Shown here in pieces: positions 47,941 to 59,233 of a stretch of DNA of 64,000 nucleotides. This DNA comes from Grifola frondosa (taxonomy: Eukaryota > Basidiomycota > Agaricomycetes > Polyporales > Grifolaceae): assembly GCA_001683735.1 (NCBI GenBank), contig LUGG01000013.1, positions 1,240,001 through 1,304,000 on the forward strand, written 5' to 3'. The notes beneath the pieces are model-generated. The model saw only the letters and a program-made list of their open reading frames with translations, searched no databases and was not told the DNA's origin. Positions within the stretch are counted from its first letter, which is position 1, and every line of letters starts with the position of its first letter. The position numbers and the translations under genes are program-made.

Positions 47941-50161
47941 AGGCGTTTCTAGCTCGCATAAAATGTGAGTGTCCAGATAGCTCCATCAATGCTCGAGATT
48001 GGATATGGGCTCACACCAAGTACACACGATCTGTCAGGATTGTGGGCTCATTAATGACTGCGGTGGCGAATATCAATATCAATACCGTTAGCTCGTTAAT
48101 GATGGATTGTGTGCACTTGAAGTCATCGCATGAAATGAAGCCAGTGCTCAAGTTATGTGCACTCGCCAACCAAACTGAGGCCCAAGTGATTATTTAGGCA
48201 ACTACCAAATGAGAAAGGTATCCGAAATGAGACGTTCCAAAATGAGAACGGTATCCAAAATAAGAAATATCTGAAATGAGCAGTGTTTCAGACACCAAGC
48301 TTGACTATTACAGAAGATTTGCTCAATAGAGCCGGATATATCATTGTTTTCCATTCAGGCAAGTTTCTAATTGATATAAAAGAAATTATGATGAGACATC
48401 AGGAGCACTAGTCGTACGACCTTTTTTTTAATTATCAGAATGGGAGAGACCCTGTTCTATTTTGGTATTCCATTCAATATATATCTTCATAAAAGTAAAG
48501 TAAGGTGCATGGTTTTTACTAACCCAGACAGGTTTGTTAATTAATATGGAGATAATAATATGCTATGAGAAGAGTGTAGAGAAGGGCTTGAGCATGCAGG
48601 CCGATGTTCTGACATACGTTGGAGCATCATAACATCAGCAAGGGATTATTATAACTCTGATGACACTCAATGAGACTATACATTCAATTCAGATAGTAGG
48701 CAGTCTGATTCAGGTTATATCTTGATTCCCAACCGTGGAGCCTCATGATGCATGAACTGAAAGGCTGAAGTATTGCTTAAATCCCAGGCCCATGCCTAAT
48801 GATTGTCTCGTTGCAATTTTTGTCTTTCACTACTTAAATGGCCTCCACATTCCATAGAGTATAATTCATACAATGTCATTTTTCCCTATGACAGTTTCAG
48901 CCAAGCTTGGCAACACTACTTACAGCCAGCACATGGGTAGCAGTATCATATAAGTGAAGTTTATCAATGACTGTGATTTTCAATTTTTGAAGGATAATTG
49001 TTGGTGTTGTGATTACAGGGCAGTGTTTGTTTGCCATCCACAAGAGGTTTTTTGAAAAAATGGAAGAGTTTAAGTGACAGAATCAAAAATGGAGGACATA
49101 ACATTACATTTATAGAGCAGGCAGAACAGTATCTACTACACCATCATGGTGAACAGTTCTTCATTTTCTTTCTTTTATTAGTCACCTTCATTGAACACTT
49201 AACTTCCCTCTTCACTTTTTCTCTCAAATCCCAACTTTTTTTGATAGCCTGTCTGCGTAGGTCCCACCCCTTGTGCCTATCTTCGTTTGGTTTTATGGGC
49301 AATGATTTTGTATCTGCCACATTTTTCGATAGCTTTCATCAATACAAATTGTATTTAATATGAGATGATTGCTATAAACAAGTTATGATCTCACCTCTGC
49401 CCACTGCAGTGCATAGGGCGATGCTGGTGGTGACCGCTCATTAGTATCAAACATCCTAAAGCACAGTTGCTTAGTCTAAGATACACTGCTTGAAGGGTTA
49501 GTACTACATACCGTTAAAGAAGAAACCAACAAAACAAATGGTATGATATATGCAGTGGCTACTCTTTTTTTTTGTAAAATGAGAGGCAACCAAAACCCGG
49601 GAATTGAGCCACAATATGTAGAAAATGTACAAAGTGCACAGACCATGTGAAGTGTCTATATATGTTTATTTGGTCATGCTCTTCTGATTTCGTCCATGTC
49701 TGATCTAAGCTTACAAATCATCGCTGCCTCCCAACTGCTGTATATATATTTGTTGAAACATTTTTCAATGGGGTACACTACACCACTACTGTCATGCATG
49801 ACATCGACAGCTTATGGTGGCGAGTAAGTGTTAGATATGAACGGTAACAATCCTGATGGTTGGAGATATGGTAGTAAGTCAATTTACCGTTATGTGGCGT
49901 GAATTTGGGAGTAAAAATAAGCATCAGCAGATGTGATACACACTTTGAATAACATGCAGGACAAGGTTTCGACCAATGACACGTAAGACCAAAATTCATA
50001 AACAGCACAGAAGTGGACATATTCATGATATCACGAATGACTTTGGTAATTACAACACCAATCGTTCATTGGACTAGTATAAACCTGTAATTTTTGAATA
50101 CATACTCCAGCAAAGGTGTGATTTATTTTGGGGAGTATAGAAAGTCACCGAGAGGTGTATG
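47941..50161. other. AT-rich stretch without supported genes
   Basis: About 2.2 kb. Frames such as 47871-48197 and 49031-49363 on the plus strand lack family signal and splice support. Nothing else recognised. Confidence 0.5.
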
Positions 50162-53100
50162 TCAGTTGTCATCATCATATCCATCGCTCGAACGTGAAGT
50201 CTGAGAGCTATCCTCATCGTCTCCTTCCCCACCTTCCCCACTCCAATATGATCGCTGATCATCCCCACTGTCTTCCGTCACAACATTGCGATCCTCTTGC
50301 CATTCCTCCTCTTCATCGTCATATACGTCCTGCACGATATCTGCCTTCCTTCTCGAGCGCGGTGGTTTTCGCATATTCTTAGCTATGTTTGACCGTTTCT
50401 TGTTGAGGGCTCGCTTCTTCTTCCTTTCAGAGGCCATGATAGTTCTTGCTGCATCCTGTGTAAGTCCCCGTGATACAAGAAGCTTCTTCATGAACTCCGT
50501 TCGAGGCTCAGTTACTCGTGCCCTGCTTGCACCAGGTTTAGAGCGTTTACCTGCACCCACACGCTGTAGTCGATAGAATTCTGGGTTAGTGATGACCTGA
50601 ATCGATTCATCCCGTTTGCACCAGACGTAACCATGATGGTTTGGCGTTCCCCTGCTTGCGACAGGTAGACACTGAGTGTTGGTAAAGATTTCTCGGAGAT
50701 GAGAGCGAAGAGTCTCTCTGTCGTCATCACCCAAGCCGTGTAGGACCTGATGATACTGTCCGATATATCCGGCTGATGAGTAGAAGCTATTCCATTGTGA
50801 TCCCTGATGAACTTCATGTTCGATGTCATGAAAGAAAATATCCATGCGAGATCTGAACGTCATTTCAGGTCTACCTCTGATGCCACCGTCCAGACCAGCA
50901 TTGCAGGGTAGGAATTTGACGTTTGTAATTGAGACATAGATGGTTTCCACAGTCCAAATGCCCATAGCCTCTTGCAAGGTATTTGGCGTGATGAGACGAT
51001 CCCGCACTACCCATGTTTCACGAAGGAAAAGCCAGAGCTGTTCAGTAAATGTGACGAAAAGTCGTCCCGCTTGTAGAGAGACGTCCCAGATGGTATCGTA
51101 AACCCATGGACGGATGACTATCCATGGGGAGTGTTCTATCACCCTCGAAAGCTCGGACCACATAGGAGCAGGTCCAAGAGGATACTCTACAGATGGACCC
51201 TCCATATCGGGCAGCTGCTTCAAAATACGAGCACTCCTTTTGCTGTGATATCCCATAGCTCTCATTACATCCACGTCATCGACTTCCTCAACCTCGGGAA
51301 GTGGATTCTCATCCGTGATGTCAAGGTCATGCAGGAACATCATACCAAACCTCGACTTGATTGCACGAAAGCGTAACAGAGCAAGTGATTCCTTGACATG
51401 GGCCGGAAGAATCATGGGCGGGCTATCCACACAGCGGATTAGATGAGATATGATGCCTGTGATTATTCCATAATTCGTAGGAGGTGCTTTGTGGAGACGA
51501 ATCTGAACTTGCCGAAGTTCTTCGATCCGTCTGGTGAGGAACGTGAATAATGAATCTGTACGAATCCACAGGATTGGATCGGATTTAAGAAACTGTTCCA
51601 CCTGCCAATCTCTGTGTATGAGACTAAAGAACGGATGGGCGAAAAGAAAACATACAAGTGTTTTGCAGTCTGTGAATATCTGCTTGAGGGCTGAACCTCC
51701 TATGCGATATTCGTCGCGGGTTCCATAATAGCGATGCCTTGCATCACCACTGAACAGCTTGACACGGCGTGCACATTCCGCATGGTATTGTTCATTGACA
51801 TCATAAGCATCTCCATCCTGGGCAAAAAACGGGATATTGTCCTTTGTGCGAGTGACCTCGTAGACGAGGTTATATGCCGATCGAAAGAGGACATGAGTCC
51901 TCCGAGACCGTTCTTTAGACATCTCCGCCTGAATCCCGCCATATCGACCGAGTGTGTTCAAGTTATGCATGGTCCCAGAATTAAATCCTGCAGCACCGAA
52001 GGAGGCATCCAAAGCATCCAATCTCCACAGGCCTACCACAGGCTTACGCAAAGTGCTTTTCTTCGGATTAAATGAGAAGGCGAGATCCACAAGGAGCTCT
52101 CCATTGGTGCGGTCCATCATGTAATCCAAATCCAGCTGAGGAAATTCTGTCCTGAGGCGTTCCCAGGGGTTTCTTCTATCGTCGATTGTATGAACGGACT
52201 GCTGCGTTTGCAACTTCAAGTTCTTTCCCTCGAGCACAAAGAAAAATGACCGGTAACGTCTGAGCGAGGCGTCACTGGACTCTGCCAATATGTCGAACAT
52301 AGTAGACTGTATCCGCGCGAAGTTGTCGGCAGATATAGCAACCGTCTTGGGACGATAGTAGTTACCCTTTCGCTTATCCTTCGTCGCGGATTTTAGCTTG
52401 AACTCTTCGACGTTATAGTCCACATATGGTAAGATGCTATCCTCGGCATTAGACACTACTGCCGGTAGCACGACCTGATTCCAAAACAGGGCCTGGACTT
52501 CATAGGGCATTAGGGCCTCTCGTTTCCCGGTGAACTCGTCTCTGTGTATCATTCTGGGAAAGAATATGTTGATTGTGATGGGACCGGCACCGTCGACCAG
52601 TTTCGCGAATGTCGTGTGTGGAATTGCACTAAGGGGGAATGACTGCTCGATCCACTCTCTTTGACCATTACGCCTATCGTCATCAGAGGGCGGAATGAGA
52701 ATCTCGGCAGAGACATGATTGCTCTTTCGGATCGGTGGTACTCTGTTCACTGTTGGACTCATAGCAACATGTGCACAAGTCCTAACCTTGACAAGTTTTG
52801 TGACCCAGATGAGGCTATCGATGTCGATAGACACATCTATATCTGACGGAGACAAGCAAATGGCATCTCTTTCGGGATCCACTTCAAGGTAGTCCCCTTC
52901 CTTTGTACGGCCACAGATGTAGAGCGCTCTGCTGGCTTCCGATCCAACCTCGCCGGCCATCCTCTGCATGTCCCCGATACCCAATGTTACGATGTCGGTA
53001 ACCGCAATCATATCTGGCTCCCCGAAAATGCCCCTTTCTCTAAAGAGTGGTTCGGAACACTGCGAGAATCGGATGTAGGTTTTCGGTGAGTAGTCTGATG

Positions 53101-54538
53101 GAACTCCGACAGTGAGGATATGCTTTGACACCTCCATTGGATGTCCAAGATAAAATATGTGTGCGAAGCGCGCGAGGAGTCGGTAACCATAGTCCGCAAA
53201 TACAGTCCAGCAGCTACGGTGGGTGAGCAGGTGGTATGGCTCGAATGTATGCATTAGGTTGGGACCTCCAAGCTCCAGACTGTTTGAATAAGGCAAGAAG
53301 TCCTCAGCAGTAGGACCATCATCATAATCATCAAAATTCGACGAGTGGCGTGGCCAGATGGGATGGTCAGGAAATGGAAGATCCACAGGAGATGTTGGTC
53401 TCGGAAACCTGCACATACTAAGCATGGACCAGTCTCCAACATGCTTCAGCCGAATTCGACCAACCCGCCTGGATGGTGGTTCGACAAGATCAGAATGTAC
53501 ATCAGCGCTCGTCCCTCGGCCGATCTGTAGCACAGCGGGAAGATGTCCACGGTCATGACCCTGTATCAATGGCTGACAACCTGCCTGCGCACGCACTCCC
53601 GAGTTAATGTTGTCCTGTAACTGGGAAGCGTTCGTCAGGGCATCAAATGCGGCTTTTGTGCTTCGACAGGAAATGCAATTAGTGCTCGATAGTCGTATGT
53701 TCCTAAATATCATGGCATCCTCAGCATGGGTCTGGAGCGAATGGATTGCTTGAGTTATATCGTCCTCGATATTATATGTGGGAGCAGCAGTCGGTCGTTG
53801 ATCATAGGAGGCCCATTCGACCGGTGCGCTTTCATGAAGATGCAGGAAGTCTTGGTATGCTGTGGAGAGAATGCGACATAGATCGAGATACATTTTCATC
53901 CGAATGAGATGTCCACAGATGATGCTGAGGTGCTCCATTGTACCATCATCATGCAACGTTATACCGTGGCGAAAGATGTGAAGCGCTGCCATTACTGCGT
54001 GAGGACCACAGTTGTAGCCATCCATCGCCCAAGGAACATTGAAAGCAGAAATATTCTGCTGCGTGCCAACATCCCATCCGTGTAGAAGACATAGATGATG
54101 GTAGTAGCGTGGCCCCTCCCACTCCTCCCATGGATCATATATCTGTTTATCGCTCGTACGACCAAGAACGTGAATGGTATGATGCTCCATGTCCATCACG
54201 ACCACGAAGTAATGATTCCGATGAAGAACGACAAATATGAGTGGTGTAATGTCGCAAGGGCCTGTGTCAGGAAGAAAATAGTTTCGACGGAAATTGTGAA
54301 TGGAATATGCTTGATCATTGTAAGATTGTTCAGATTTCCAAGCTCCTGCGACGAAGGTGTCCACGTAACGTGCTTTTGATGTTGTGGAATTCATGAACCA
54401 GGCATGAAGGAGGTATAAATTGATGAGACTGAAGTCCAGCCATTGACGGTCGGCCAGTGTATCCAAACTTGCTAGCGCAGCCTGCCACAACCATGGGTTG
54501 GAAAGGCAGCGCCCTTTGTATATGATCGCAACAGTCAA
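50162..54538 (-). CDS. Giant intronless protein with Ulp1-like cysteine-protease head
   Basis: 1458 codons in one open frame, by far the longest uninterrupted frame here. Residues about 25-195 look like a C48/Ulp1 (SUMO/Nedd8 protease) fold: DRQWLDFSLINLYL matches the WL-N/D-D-x-x-I-x-x-Y/F-L entry helix, H109 sits in NHYFVVVMD, and C177 in DGYNCGPHAV is the likely nucleophile. The usual Asp is not at the canonical spacing (Gly126; D130 is nearest), and the oxyanion Gln position is Ala171, so activity is uncertain. The following 1100 residues are unknown. The C-terminus is basic (KKKRALNKKRSNIAKNMRKP), then very acidic, suggesting a nuclear protein. The first codon of the frame is TTG; the first ATG (residue 49) would delete the entry helix, so the true 5' end is probably spliced from upstream. 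Confidence 0.75.
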   Translation of the reverse strand: MTVAIIYKGRCLSNPWLWQAALASLDTLADRQWLDFSLINLYLLHAWFMNSTTSKARYVDTFVAGAWKSEQSYNDQAYSIHNFRRNYFLPDTGPCDITPLIFVVLHRNHYFVVVMDMEHHTIHVLGRTSDKQIYDPWEEWEGPRYYHHLCLLHGWDVGTQQNISAFNVPWAMDGYNCGPHAVMAALHIFRHGITLHDDGTMEHLSIICGHLIRMKMYLDLCRILSTAYQDFLHLHESAPVEWASYDQRPTAAPTYNIEDDITQAIHSLQTHAEDAMIFRNIRLSSTNCISCRSTKAAFDALTNASQLQDNINSGVRAQAGCQPLIQGHDRGHLPAVLQIGRGTSADVHSDLVEPPSRRVGRIRLKHVGDWSMLSMCRFPRPTSPVDLPFPDHPIWPRHSSNFDDYDDGPTAEDFLPYSNSLELGGPNLMHTFEPYHLLTHRSCWTVFADYGYRLLARFAHIFYLGHPMEVSKHILTVGVPSDYSPKTYIRFSQCSEPLFRERGIFGEPDMIAVTDIVTLGIGDMQRMAGEVGSEASRALYICGRTKEGDYLEVDPERDAICLSPSDIDVSIDIDSLIWVTKLVKVRTCAHVAMSPTVNRVPPIRKSNHVSAEILIPPSDDDRRNGQREWIEQSFPLSAIPHTTFAKLVDGAGPITINIFFPRMIHRDEFTGKREALMPYEVQALFWNQVVLPAVVSNAEDSILPYVDYNVEEFKLKSATKDKRKGNYYRPKTVAISADNFARIQSTMFDILAESSDASLRRYRSFFFVLEGKNLKLQTQQSVHTIDDRRNPWERLRTEFPQLDLDYMMDRTNGELLVDLAFSFNPKKSTLRKPVVGLWRLDALDASFGAAGFNSGTMHNLNTLGRYGGIQAEMSKERSRRTHVLFRSAYNLVYEVTRTKDNIPFFAQDGDAYDVNEQYHAECARRVKLFSGDARHRYYGTRDEYRIGGSALKQIFTDCKTLVCFLFAHPFFSLIHRDWQVEQFLKSDPILWIRTDSLFTFLTRRIEELRQVQIRLHKAPPTNYGIITGIISHLIRCVDSPPMILPAHVKESLALLRFRAIKSRFGMMFLHDLDITDENPLPEVEEVDDVDVMRAMGYHSKRSARILKQLPDMEGPSVEYPLGPAPMWSELSRVIEHSPWIVIRPWVYDTIWDVSLQAGRLFVTFTEQLWLFLRETWVVRDRLITPNTLQEAMGIWTVETIYVSITNVKFLPCNAGLDGGIRGRPEMTFRSRMDIFFHDIEHEVHQGSQWNSFYSSAGYIGQYHQVLHGLGDDDRETLRSHLREIFTNTQCLPVASRGTPNHHGYVWCKRDESIQVITNPEFYRLQRVGAGKRSKPGASRARVTEPRTEFMKKLLVSRGLTQDAARTIMASERKKKRALNKKRSNIAKNMRKPPRSRRKADIVQDVYDDEEEEWQEDRNVVTEDSGDDQRSYWSGEGGEGDDEDSSQTSRSSDGYDDDN

Positions 54539-54571
54539 GGAAAAGCAGGTGACTAGCGTGAATGTGTAAAC

Positions 54572-55362
54572 TCAACTGGCTCTGTCCAAACGATCTCCAA
54601 GTGACAATTCCTCCGGTGAGTTAGAACGAGTACTATTGTGTGTTGGAAATGATGGTGATCGAATCACAGTTCTTGGCTGGGGCGGTATAAATGTCGCATC
54701 CATACTATTCTCTGAGTCATCTGTAGATTCATCTCTGTCGGAGCTATGTTCGCTGGATGACGACAGGGGATGTGACTTTGCATCCAAGAGACTGGTTAGA
54801 ATTTCAGCCAGTTCGGCCACATTCTGCTCGTCATCAATACGACTCCCACTGGTCTTGATCGCTTCCAGCATGTGCCAATCAGGTTCATAACAGGGCAATG
54901 AGTCATCACCTCCTAAGGAGCTGGTTGTAGAATATATGGTTTTTGCTGTTTGTTCTGTGGCTGGTTCAGTTCGCAACGATTATGTCTGGATGAGGGCTGG
55001 TACATACGATGACATGATGAGTCGGTCCATGTCGTCCTTGTCCCAGATAGAATGGGAGAGCTGTGATTGGATATATTAAGGTAATGATCCAGGGTTGCGG
55101 CCAGGTCCTCGTGCGATGCGCTCGTCAATGGAGGTGACGGCGTTTCAGCCGTGGGTTTCAAATTCAGTAGGCGGTCGAACATGATCTGGAGGTCGTCATT
55201 AGAATCGGTGGGGAAGACATATGAGCAATAGGATCTGTAGATCGCGTCTGGGTTAGGCTGTAGGAAGTCGTTTATATGAATGTATCGACGAACAGTGTCG
55301 ATGTAAATTTTGTCTCCTTTTGCCTGGAGGCATTTTGTAAAGGTGCACGCAATCTCCGGCAC
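54572..55362 (-). CDS. Small gene just upstream of the Ulp1-like frame (two exons; perhaps its 5' part)
   Basis: Start MPEIACTFTKCLQAKGDK. A GTATGT donor near 55010 and the acceptor CACAG near 54958 join CH to QTAKTIYSTTSSLGGDDSLP in phase. The N-terminus has C-x4-C and a downstream His (RRYIHINDFL), reminiscent of a decayed C2H2 finger. The middle is Ser/Asp-rich (SSSSEHSSDRDESTDDSENS). The frame ends SLGDRLDRAS only 33 bases before the giant frame on the same strand. A 39-base candidate intron (54553-54591, GTTTGG...CTAG) would join SLGD to LTCFSLTVAIIYKGRC in phase and give one protein of about 1700 aa; the donor is weak, so this is unproven. Confidence 0.55.
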
Positions 55363-56336
55363 ATTGGGGTCTTTTATTTATCATGTGTCTGTGGGTGGGA
55401 TCAATGACATAAACTATGAGCGCGTCATAGGGTCATGGCGTGGATTGGATAACTTCAGACACGCACCAACCATATGATTGTAGCCGGCACACTGGATAAT
55501 TCAAATACACGGTAGGTTAGTGACGATGCCGATCATAGTTTCACATTTTACCTAACGTACTTCGCACCATGCATCGCATTCATGACACAGCACGTCTAAC
55601 ATTTTACAAATGTATACCTGTTGGTATCACATACATGACCTGCTTATCTTAGAATGAAAGGATGCTACTTGTCTCCTGTGCATCAAACCAAAGACTGTCA
55701 GTTTTCTATAAGTTCACAATTAACTAGAACACTACATTAAATCGCAATCGGAGGGATTGCCATCGAATTGAGAAACCTGGCGATGGTCTTTGTCCTGTCA
55801 TCACTCTGCAGCTATACAGGGACAACTGTTGGCAAATATAACTAGAATTACTGAGGGATAGCATACCTTCCTTTCATGAGCATCAATCCTTGTACCCAAA
55901 CATTGGCACGTTGTACCGTGTGTGTATTCCCATTATATCACATGCAACTGGTTCGCTGTCTCCATGCATTGAAATGAACAATATCATTGAATGGTGATAA
56001 CTCATGAATCCATGGAGAGTCCCCTCATGGACATCTACTAGATATTATGACCGCACGAAGCGTATCTGCCTTTTAAACCATGAATGCCACATATAGAAGT
56101 AAATTGATAATTATCGTATAGGTCGGGATTCGAACTCGAACCTTCCGACAACTGCAGCAAGGTCAGTAGATCGCGATCTCGATCTACGATCATGTGTCAG
56201 CGGAGTTGGGAAGCACTTCCCCGCGGAATTGGACCTTTCCTTCTTTCGAACTTCCATCATCTCTGCGACCGGAAGTGCAACATATTTTCCTGTGCTCGCT
56301 GGGCCCCTGATACAACCAGCGTCCCATAGTAATTAG
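55363..56336. other. Gap upstream of the tandem array
   Basis: Nearly 1 kb with no supported gene. Holds the promoter side of the minus-strand gene and a tRNA-like T-arm phrase at 56121-56142 that does not extend into a tRNA. Confidence 0.5.
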
Positions 56337-57115
56337 GTATGTCCCCTCACCTCTTACTCACCGTCGCCCTGCACGCCGGAAACGACTGCAGGTGCGATGT
56401 CGACCATACAATGTCCGCTGTGCGCTGGATACAACCACAGCGGATGTCCTCCCCAGGTATGTCCCCCTCACCTCTTATTCACCGTCGCCCTGCACGCCGG
56501 AAACGACTGTAGGTGCGATGTCGACCATACAATGTCCGCTGTGCGCTGGATACAACCACAGCAGATGTCCTCCAGAGGTATGTCCCCCTCACCTCTTACT
56601 CACCGTCGCCCTGCACGCCGGAAACGACTGCAGGTGCGATGTCGACCATACAATGTCCGCTGTGCGCTGGATACAACCACAGCGGATGTCCTCCCCAGGT
56701 ATGTCCCCCTCACCTCTTACTCACCGTCGCCCTGCACGCTGGAAACGACTGCAGGTGCGATGTCGACCATACAATGTCCGCTGTGCGCTGGATACAACCA
56801 CAGCGGACGTTCTCCAGAGGTATGTCCCCCTCACCTCTTATTCACAGTCGCCCTGCACGCCGGAAACGACTGTAGGTGCGATGTCGACCATACAATGTCC
56901 GCTGTGCGCTGGATACAACCACAGCGGATGTCCTCCCCAGGTATGTCCCCCTCACCTCTTACTCACCGTCGCCCTGCACGCTGGAAACGACTGCAGGTGC
57001 GATGTCGACCATACAATGTCCGCTGTGCGCTGGATACAACCACAGCGGACGTTCTCCAGAGGTATGTCCCCCTCACCTCTTATTCATCATTCCCCTGCAT
57101 GCCGGAAACGATGCA
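56337..57115 (+). repeat. 121-base tandem array, each unit = one intron plus one cysteine-rich exon
   Basis: Six full units start at 56337 (120 bases, one C fewer), 56457, 56578, 56699, 56820 and 56941; a decayed seventh starts at 57062. Each unit opens with a perfect 5' splice site after AG (gtatgt) and has a 3' splice site (cgactgcag or cgactgtag) 56 bases later. The remaining 65 bases encode MSTIQCPLCAGYNHSGCPP, a C-x2-C-x4-H-x2-C knuckle-like motif. Units 3-4 and 5-6 share the same variants, so the latest amplification copied a 242-base dimer. The host gene's other exons were not found. Confidence 0.85.
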
Positions 57116-57925
57116 CGTGTGATCTGTGCTGTTCACCATGCACTGGACACAGTTGCTGGATATAAACAAACATGTGTTGTGTGATTATTACATGAGGACT
57201 TGTCCAATTGGCAATTCAGTTCTCATTGTATGTGTATTATCAATGCAATGTATCTGTTCATGTGGAAGTGACCACTCCACTATAACACATCATGTGCAGA
57301 TTATTAATAGAGCAATTTTGCATAAGCCACTTCTATCAGATACCTACCACATACATAATGTGAGACCTTTGATCACACGCATCTCTGCCATGAGAGGCAT
57401 GTCTGGAGGCTGGAATCCTCTCAAACACCGAATTTGGGAACTGATATTATTTTCCTCCATAAATCAGCCCATTAGTATAGTATACATTGTATGATTAAAT
57501 ATGCCCTGAATGCCAGACATGAGCAGCAGACAACATTAAAGTCCCGACATGAGAGCATCTCCATTGGCCATGAAATGTAAATGAACTCCAATCATACTAT
57601 CATCGTAACTAATCCCATTTATTATGAATAGATACGGTTTAGATACTTGAGGTCATCGCCTAGTCCTTCCATCAACCACTGCTTTCAATCAATTGCCTTG
57701 GACGCAGAATGAGCCACCATTAACTCCTCAACAGCAACATTGATTGCCTAAGTCGTTGACCCAAGAGAAAAGCAAGAGAACAACCCATGGGTGCCTTCCA
57801 TATGGGCGCTTGTTTTGTCGCGCCGCCTGCAGCGGACCTCCCATGCAATGACCAATCTGTTGGCCGAGGCTAATAGCTGCACATGACCTGATCTCAACGG
57901 GTTCTTCCCATGAAACTGATATAAA
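57116..57925. other. Gap after the tandem array
   Basis: About 0.8 kb. The array frame runs on to 57184 and stops. A 122-aa frame (57126-57494) has no family signal. No gene supported. Confidence 0.5.
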
Positions 57926-59233
57926 GTGTTCGTTGACTGCAGATCGTTTATTCCCACGTGTAATATCTTTCCTCCATCTCCAATGTACGATCCCACAGTC
58001 TCCTTTTGGTGTAGCGACGACAATCTACCAAAGCGGGAATTAAAGATGGCATTGACGAGGAAGTACAAATCTGTTTTATTTGACCAACATTTTTATCGCA
58101 TAGTTTCCCTACATCCGCGAACAAAGAACGACACCACAGAATGTCAAGCCCCGGTTGATACCGCAGCAGGATTCCGTTTTTTGAACTACTACATATCTGC
58201 CCTCCAGGATGCTATCAAACGCGACGTACTTTGTGCGATGGCAAAGGACGAGGAGGAAATCACTGTACTGACCATCATGGACGGTCTAAAGCGCAATCTC
58301 CTCAATCTCCACCGCGTGCGGGAGGCCTTTGTTGACGCAATGAAGTCCGATCCTCGTCAACCTGCCACTGCCCTCTCCAATTGGCTGCTGGAGGTTTATT
58401 ATATCAATGAATCTGTCCCGCATATCGTCAAGAAGAACCTAAGCCTCATACATGGCAATGCATTCGAATTGGGTGCGCCACCAGTTACTATTCACTTCAT
58501 TATACATATTCACCAGATGAAGACTGGGCATCATGGGTGCTCGATGACGAGACGAAGAAAGCATCACGACTCGCCGTATTCGGTCCAGTGGGTGAAGATC
58601 GGTCATTGCCAAAGCACGAGGGATATGATAGCCCCATGTCCAGGCAATATGCTGACACCTTGAGGGCATTCGTCGAGGAGGTTGTTACTGGAAAAGAGGT
58701 GTACTCGGAGGCAGCGATTCCAGATGAAGTGGTACGAGTGCATCCACGATTTCATCTCCTCGTAAACTGATATGGAATTCGTAGAACGATGTCCCAAAGG
58801 ATGCACCAACGATGGTATGTCACATTTGTAAACATAGCAACACCTCTAACTATGGCTAGAGCATTGCAAAGCGTACGTTGAGAACGCGGGACAGAGCGAG
58901 AGGCACACGCACGACGAATGTGGTATGTATTCCTTACATTGTATATGTAATAAATTGAAACAGGTATCATAGAAATCAACGCAGCTTGTGGCGGATGTCG
59001 GGAATGATGAAGGGGCATCTGAGACAGATGAAGAATTGCGCCAAAAAGCGAAACGACAGCGTACAGGAAAGGGAAAGGCACAACCAGCCATCGATCCAAC
59101 TGCAAAGGTATGTCTCATTTCTGTCAGATGCGACCGTATTCTGATAATGAACGTGCAGCTTTCTGACAATCACCTTGACTCTGATCAAGAGGAACAGGAT
59201 GCTGCAATTTCCGTACGCCCCACGGATGTGTAG
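57926..59233 (+). CDS. Hypothetical basic protein, six or more exons
   Basis: Not recognised. The first exon carries SFWCSDDNLPKRELKMALTR and ALQDAIKRDVLCAMAKDEEE; the start may be the first ATG or the internal one at MYDPTVS (57983). A 44-base intron (GTGCGC...CACCAG, about 58470-58516) joins GNAFEL to EDWASWVLDDETKKASRLAV in phase. Further short introns lead through NDVPKDAPTM, SIAKRTLRTRDRARGTRTTN, ELRQKAKRQRTGKGKAQP and DNHLDSDQEEQDAAISVRPT to TAG. The Lys/Arg-rich C-terminal part looks like a nuclear signal. About 370 aa, no enzyme motif. It sits among chromatin- and protease-like accessory genes. Confidence 0.65.

Noticed and set aside
56121..56142. tRNA gene on the minus strand
   Set aside because: The phrase ggttcgagttcgaatcccgacc resembles a T-arm, but no acceptor stem, D-arm or anticodon loop can be folded around it.
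56337..57115. CRISPR-like array
   Set aside because: Units are 121 bases and are repeated in full with no unique spacers, and the host is eukaryotic; this is an intron-exon tandem duplication.
57926..57982. Certain start of the basic protein at the first ATG
   Set aside because: The leading residues have no support and a second in-frame ATG at 57983 is equally good, so the start is left open rather than claimed.
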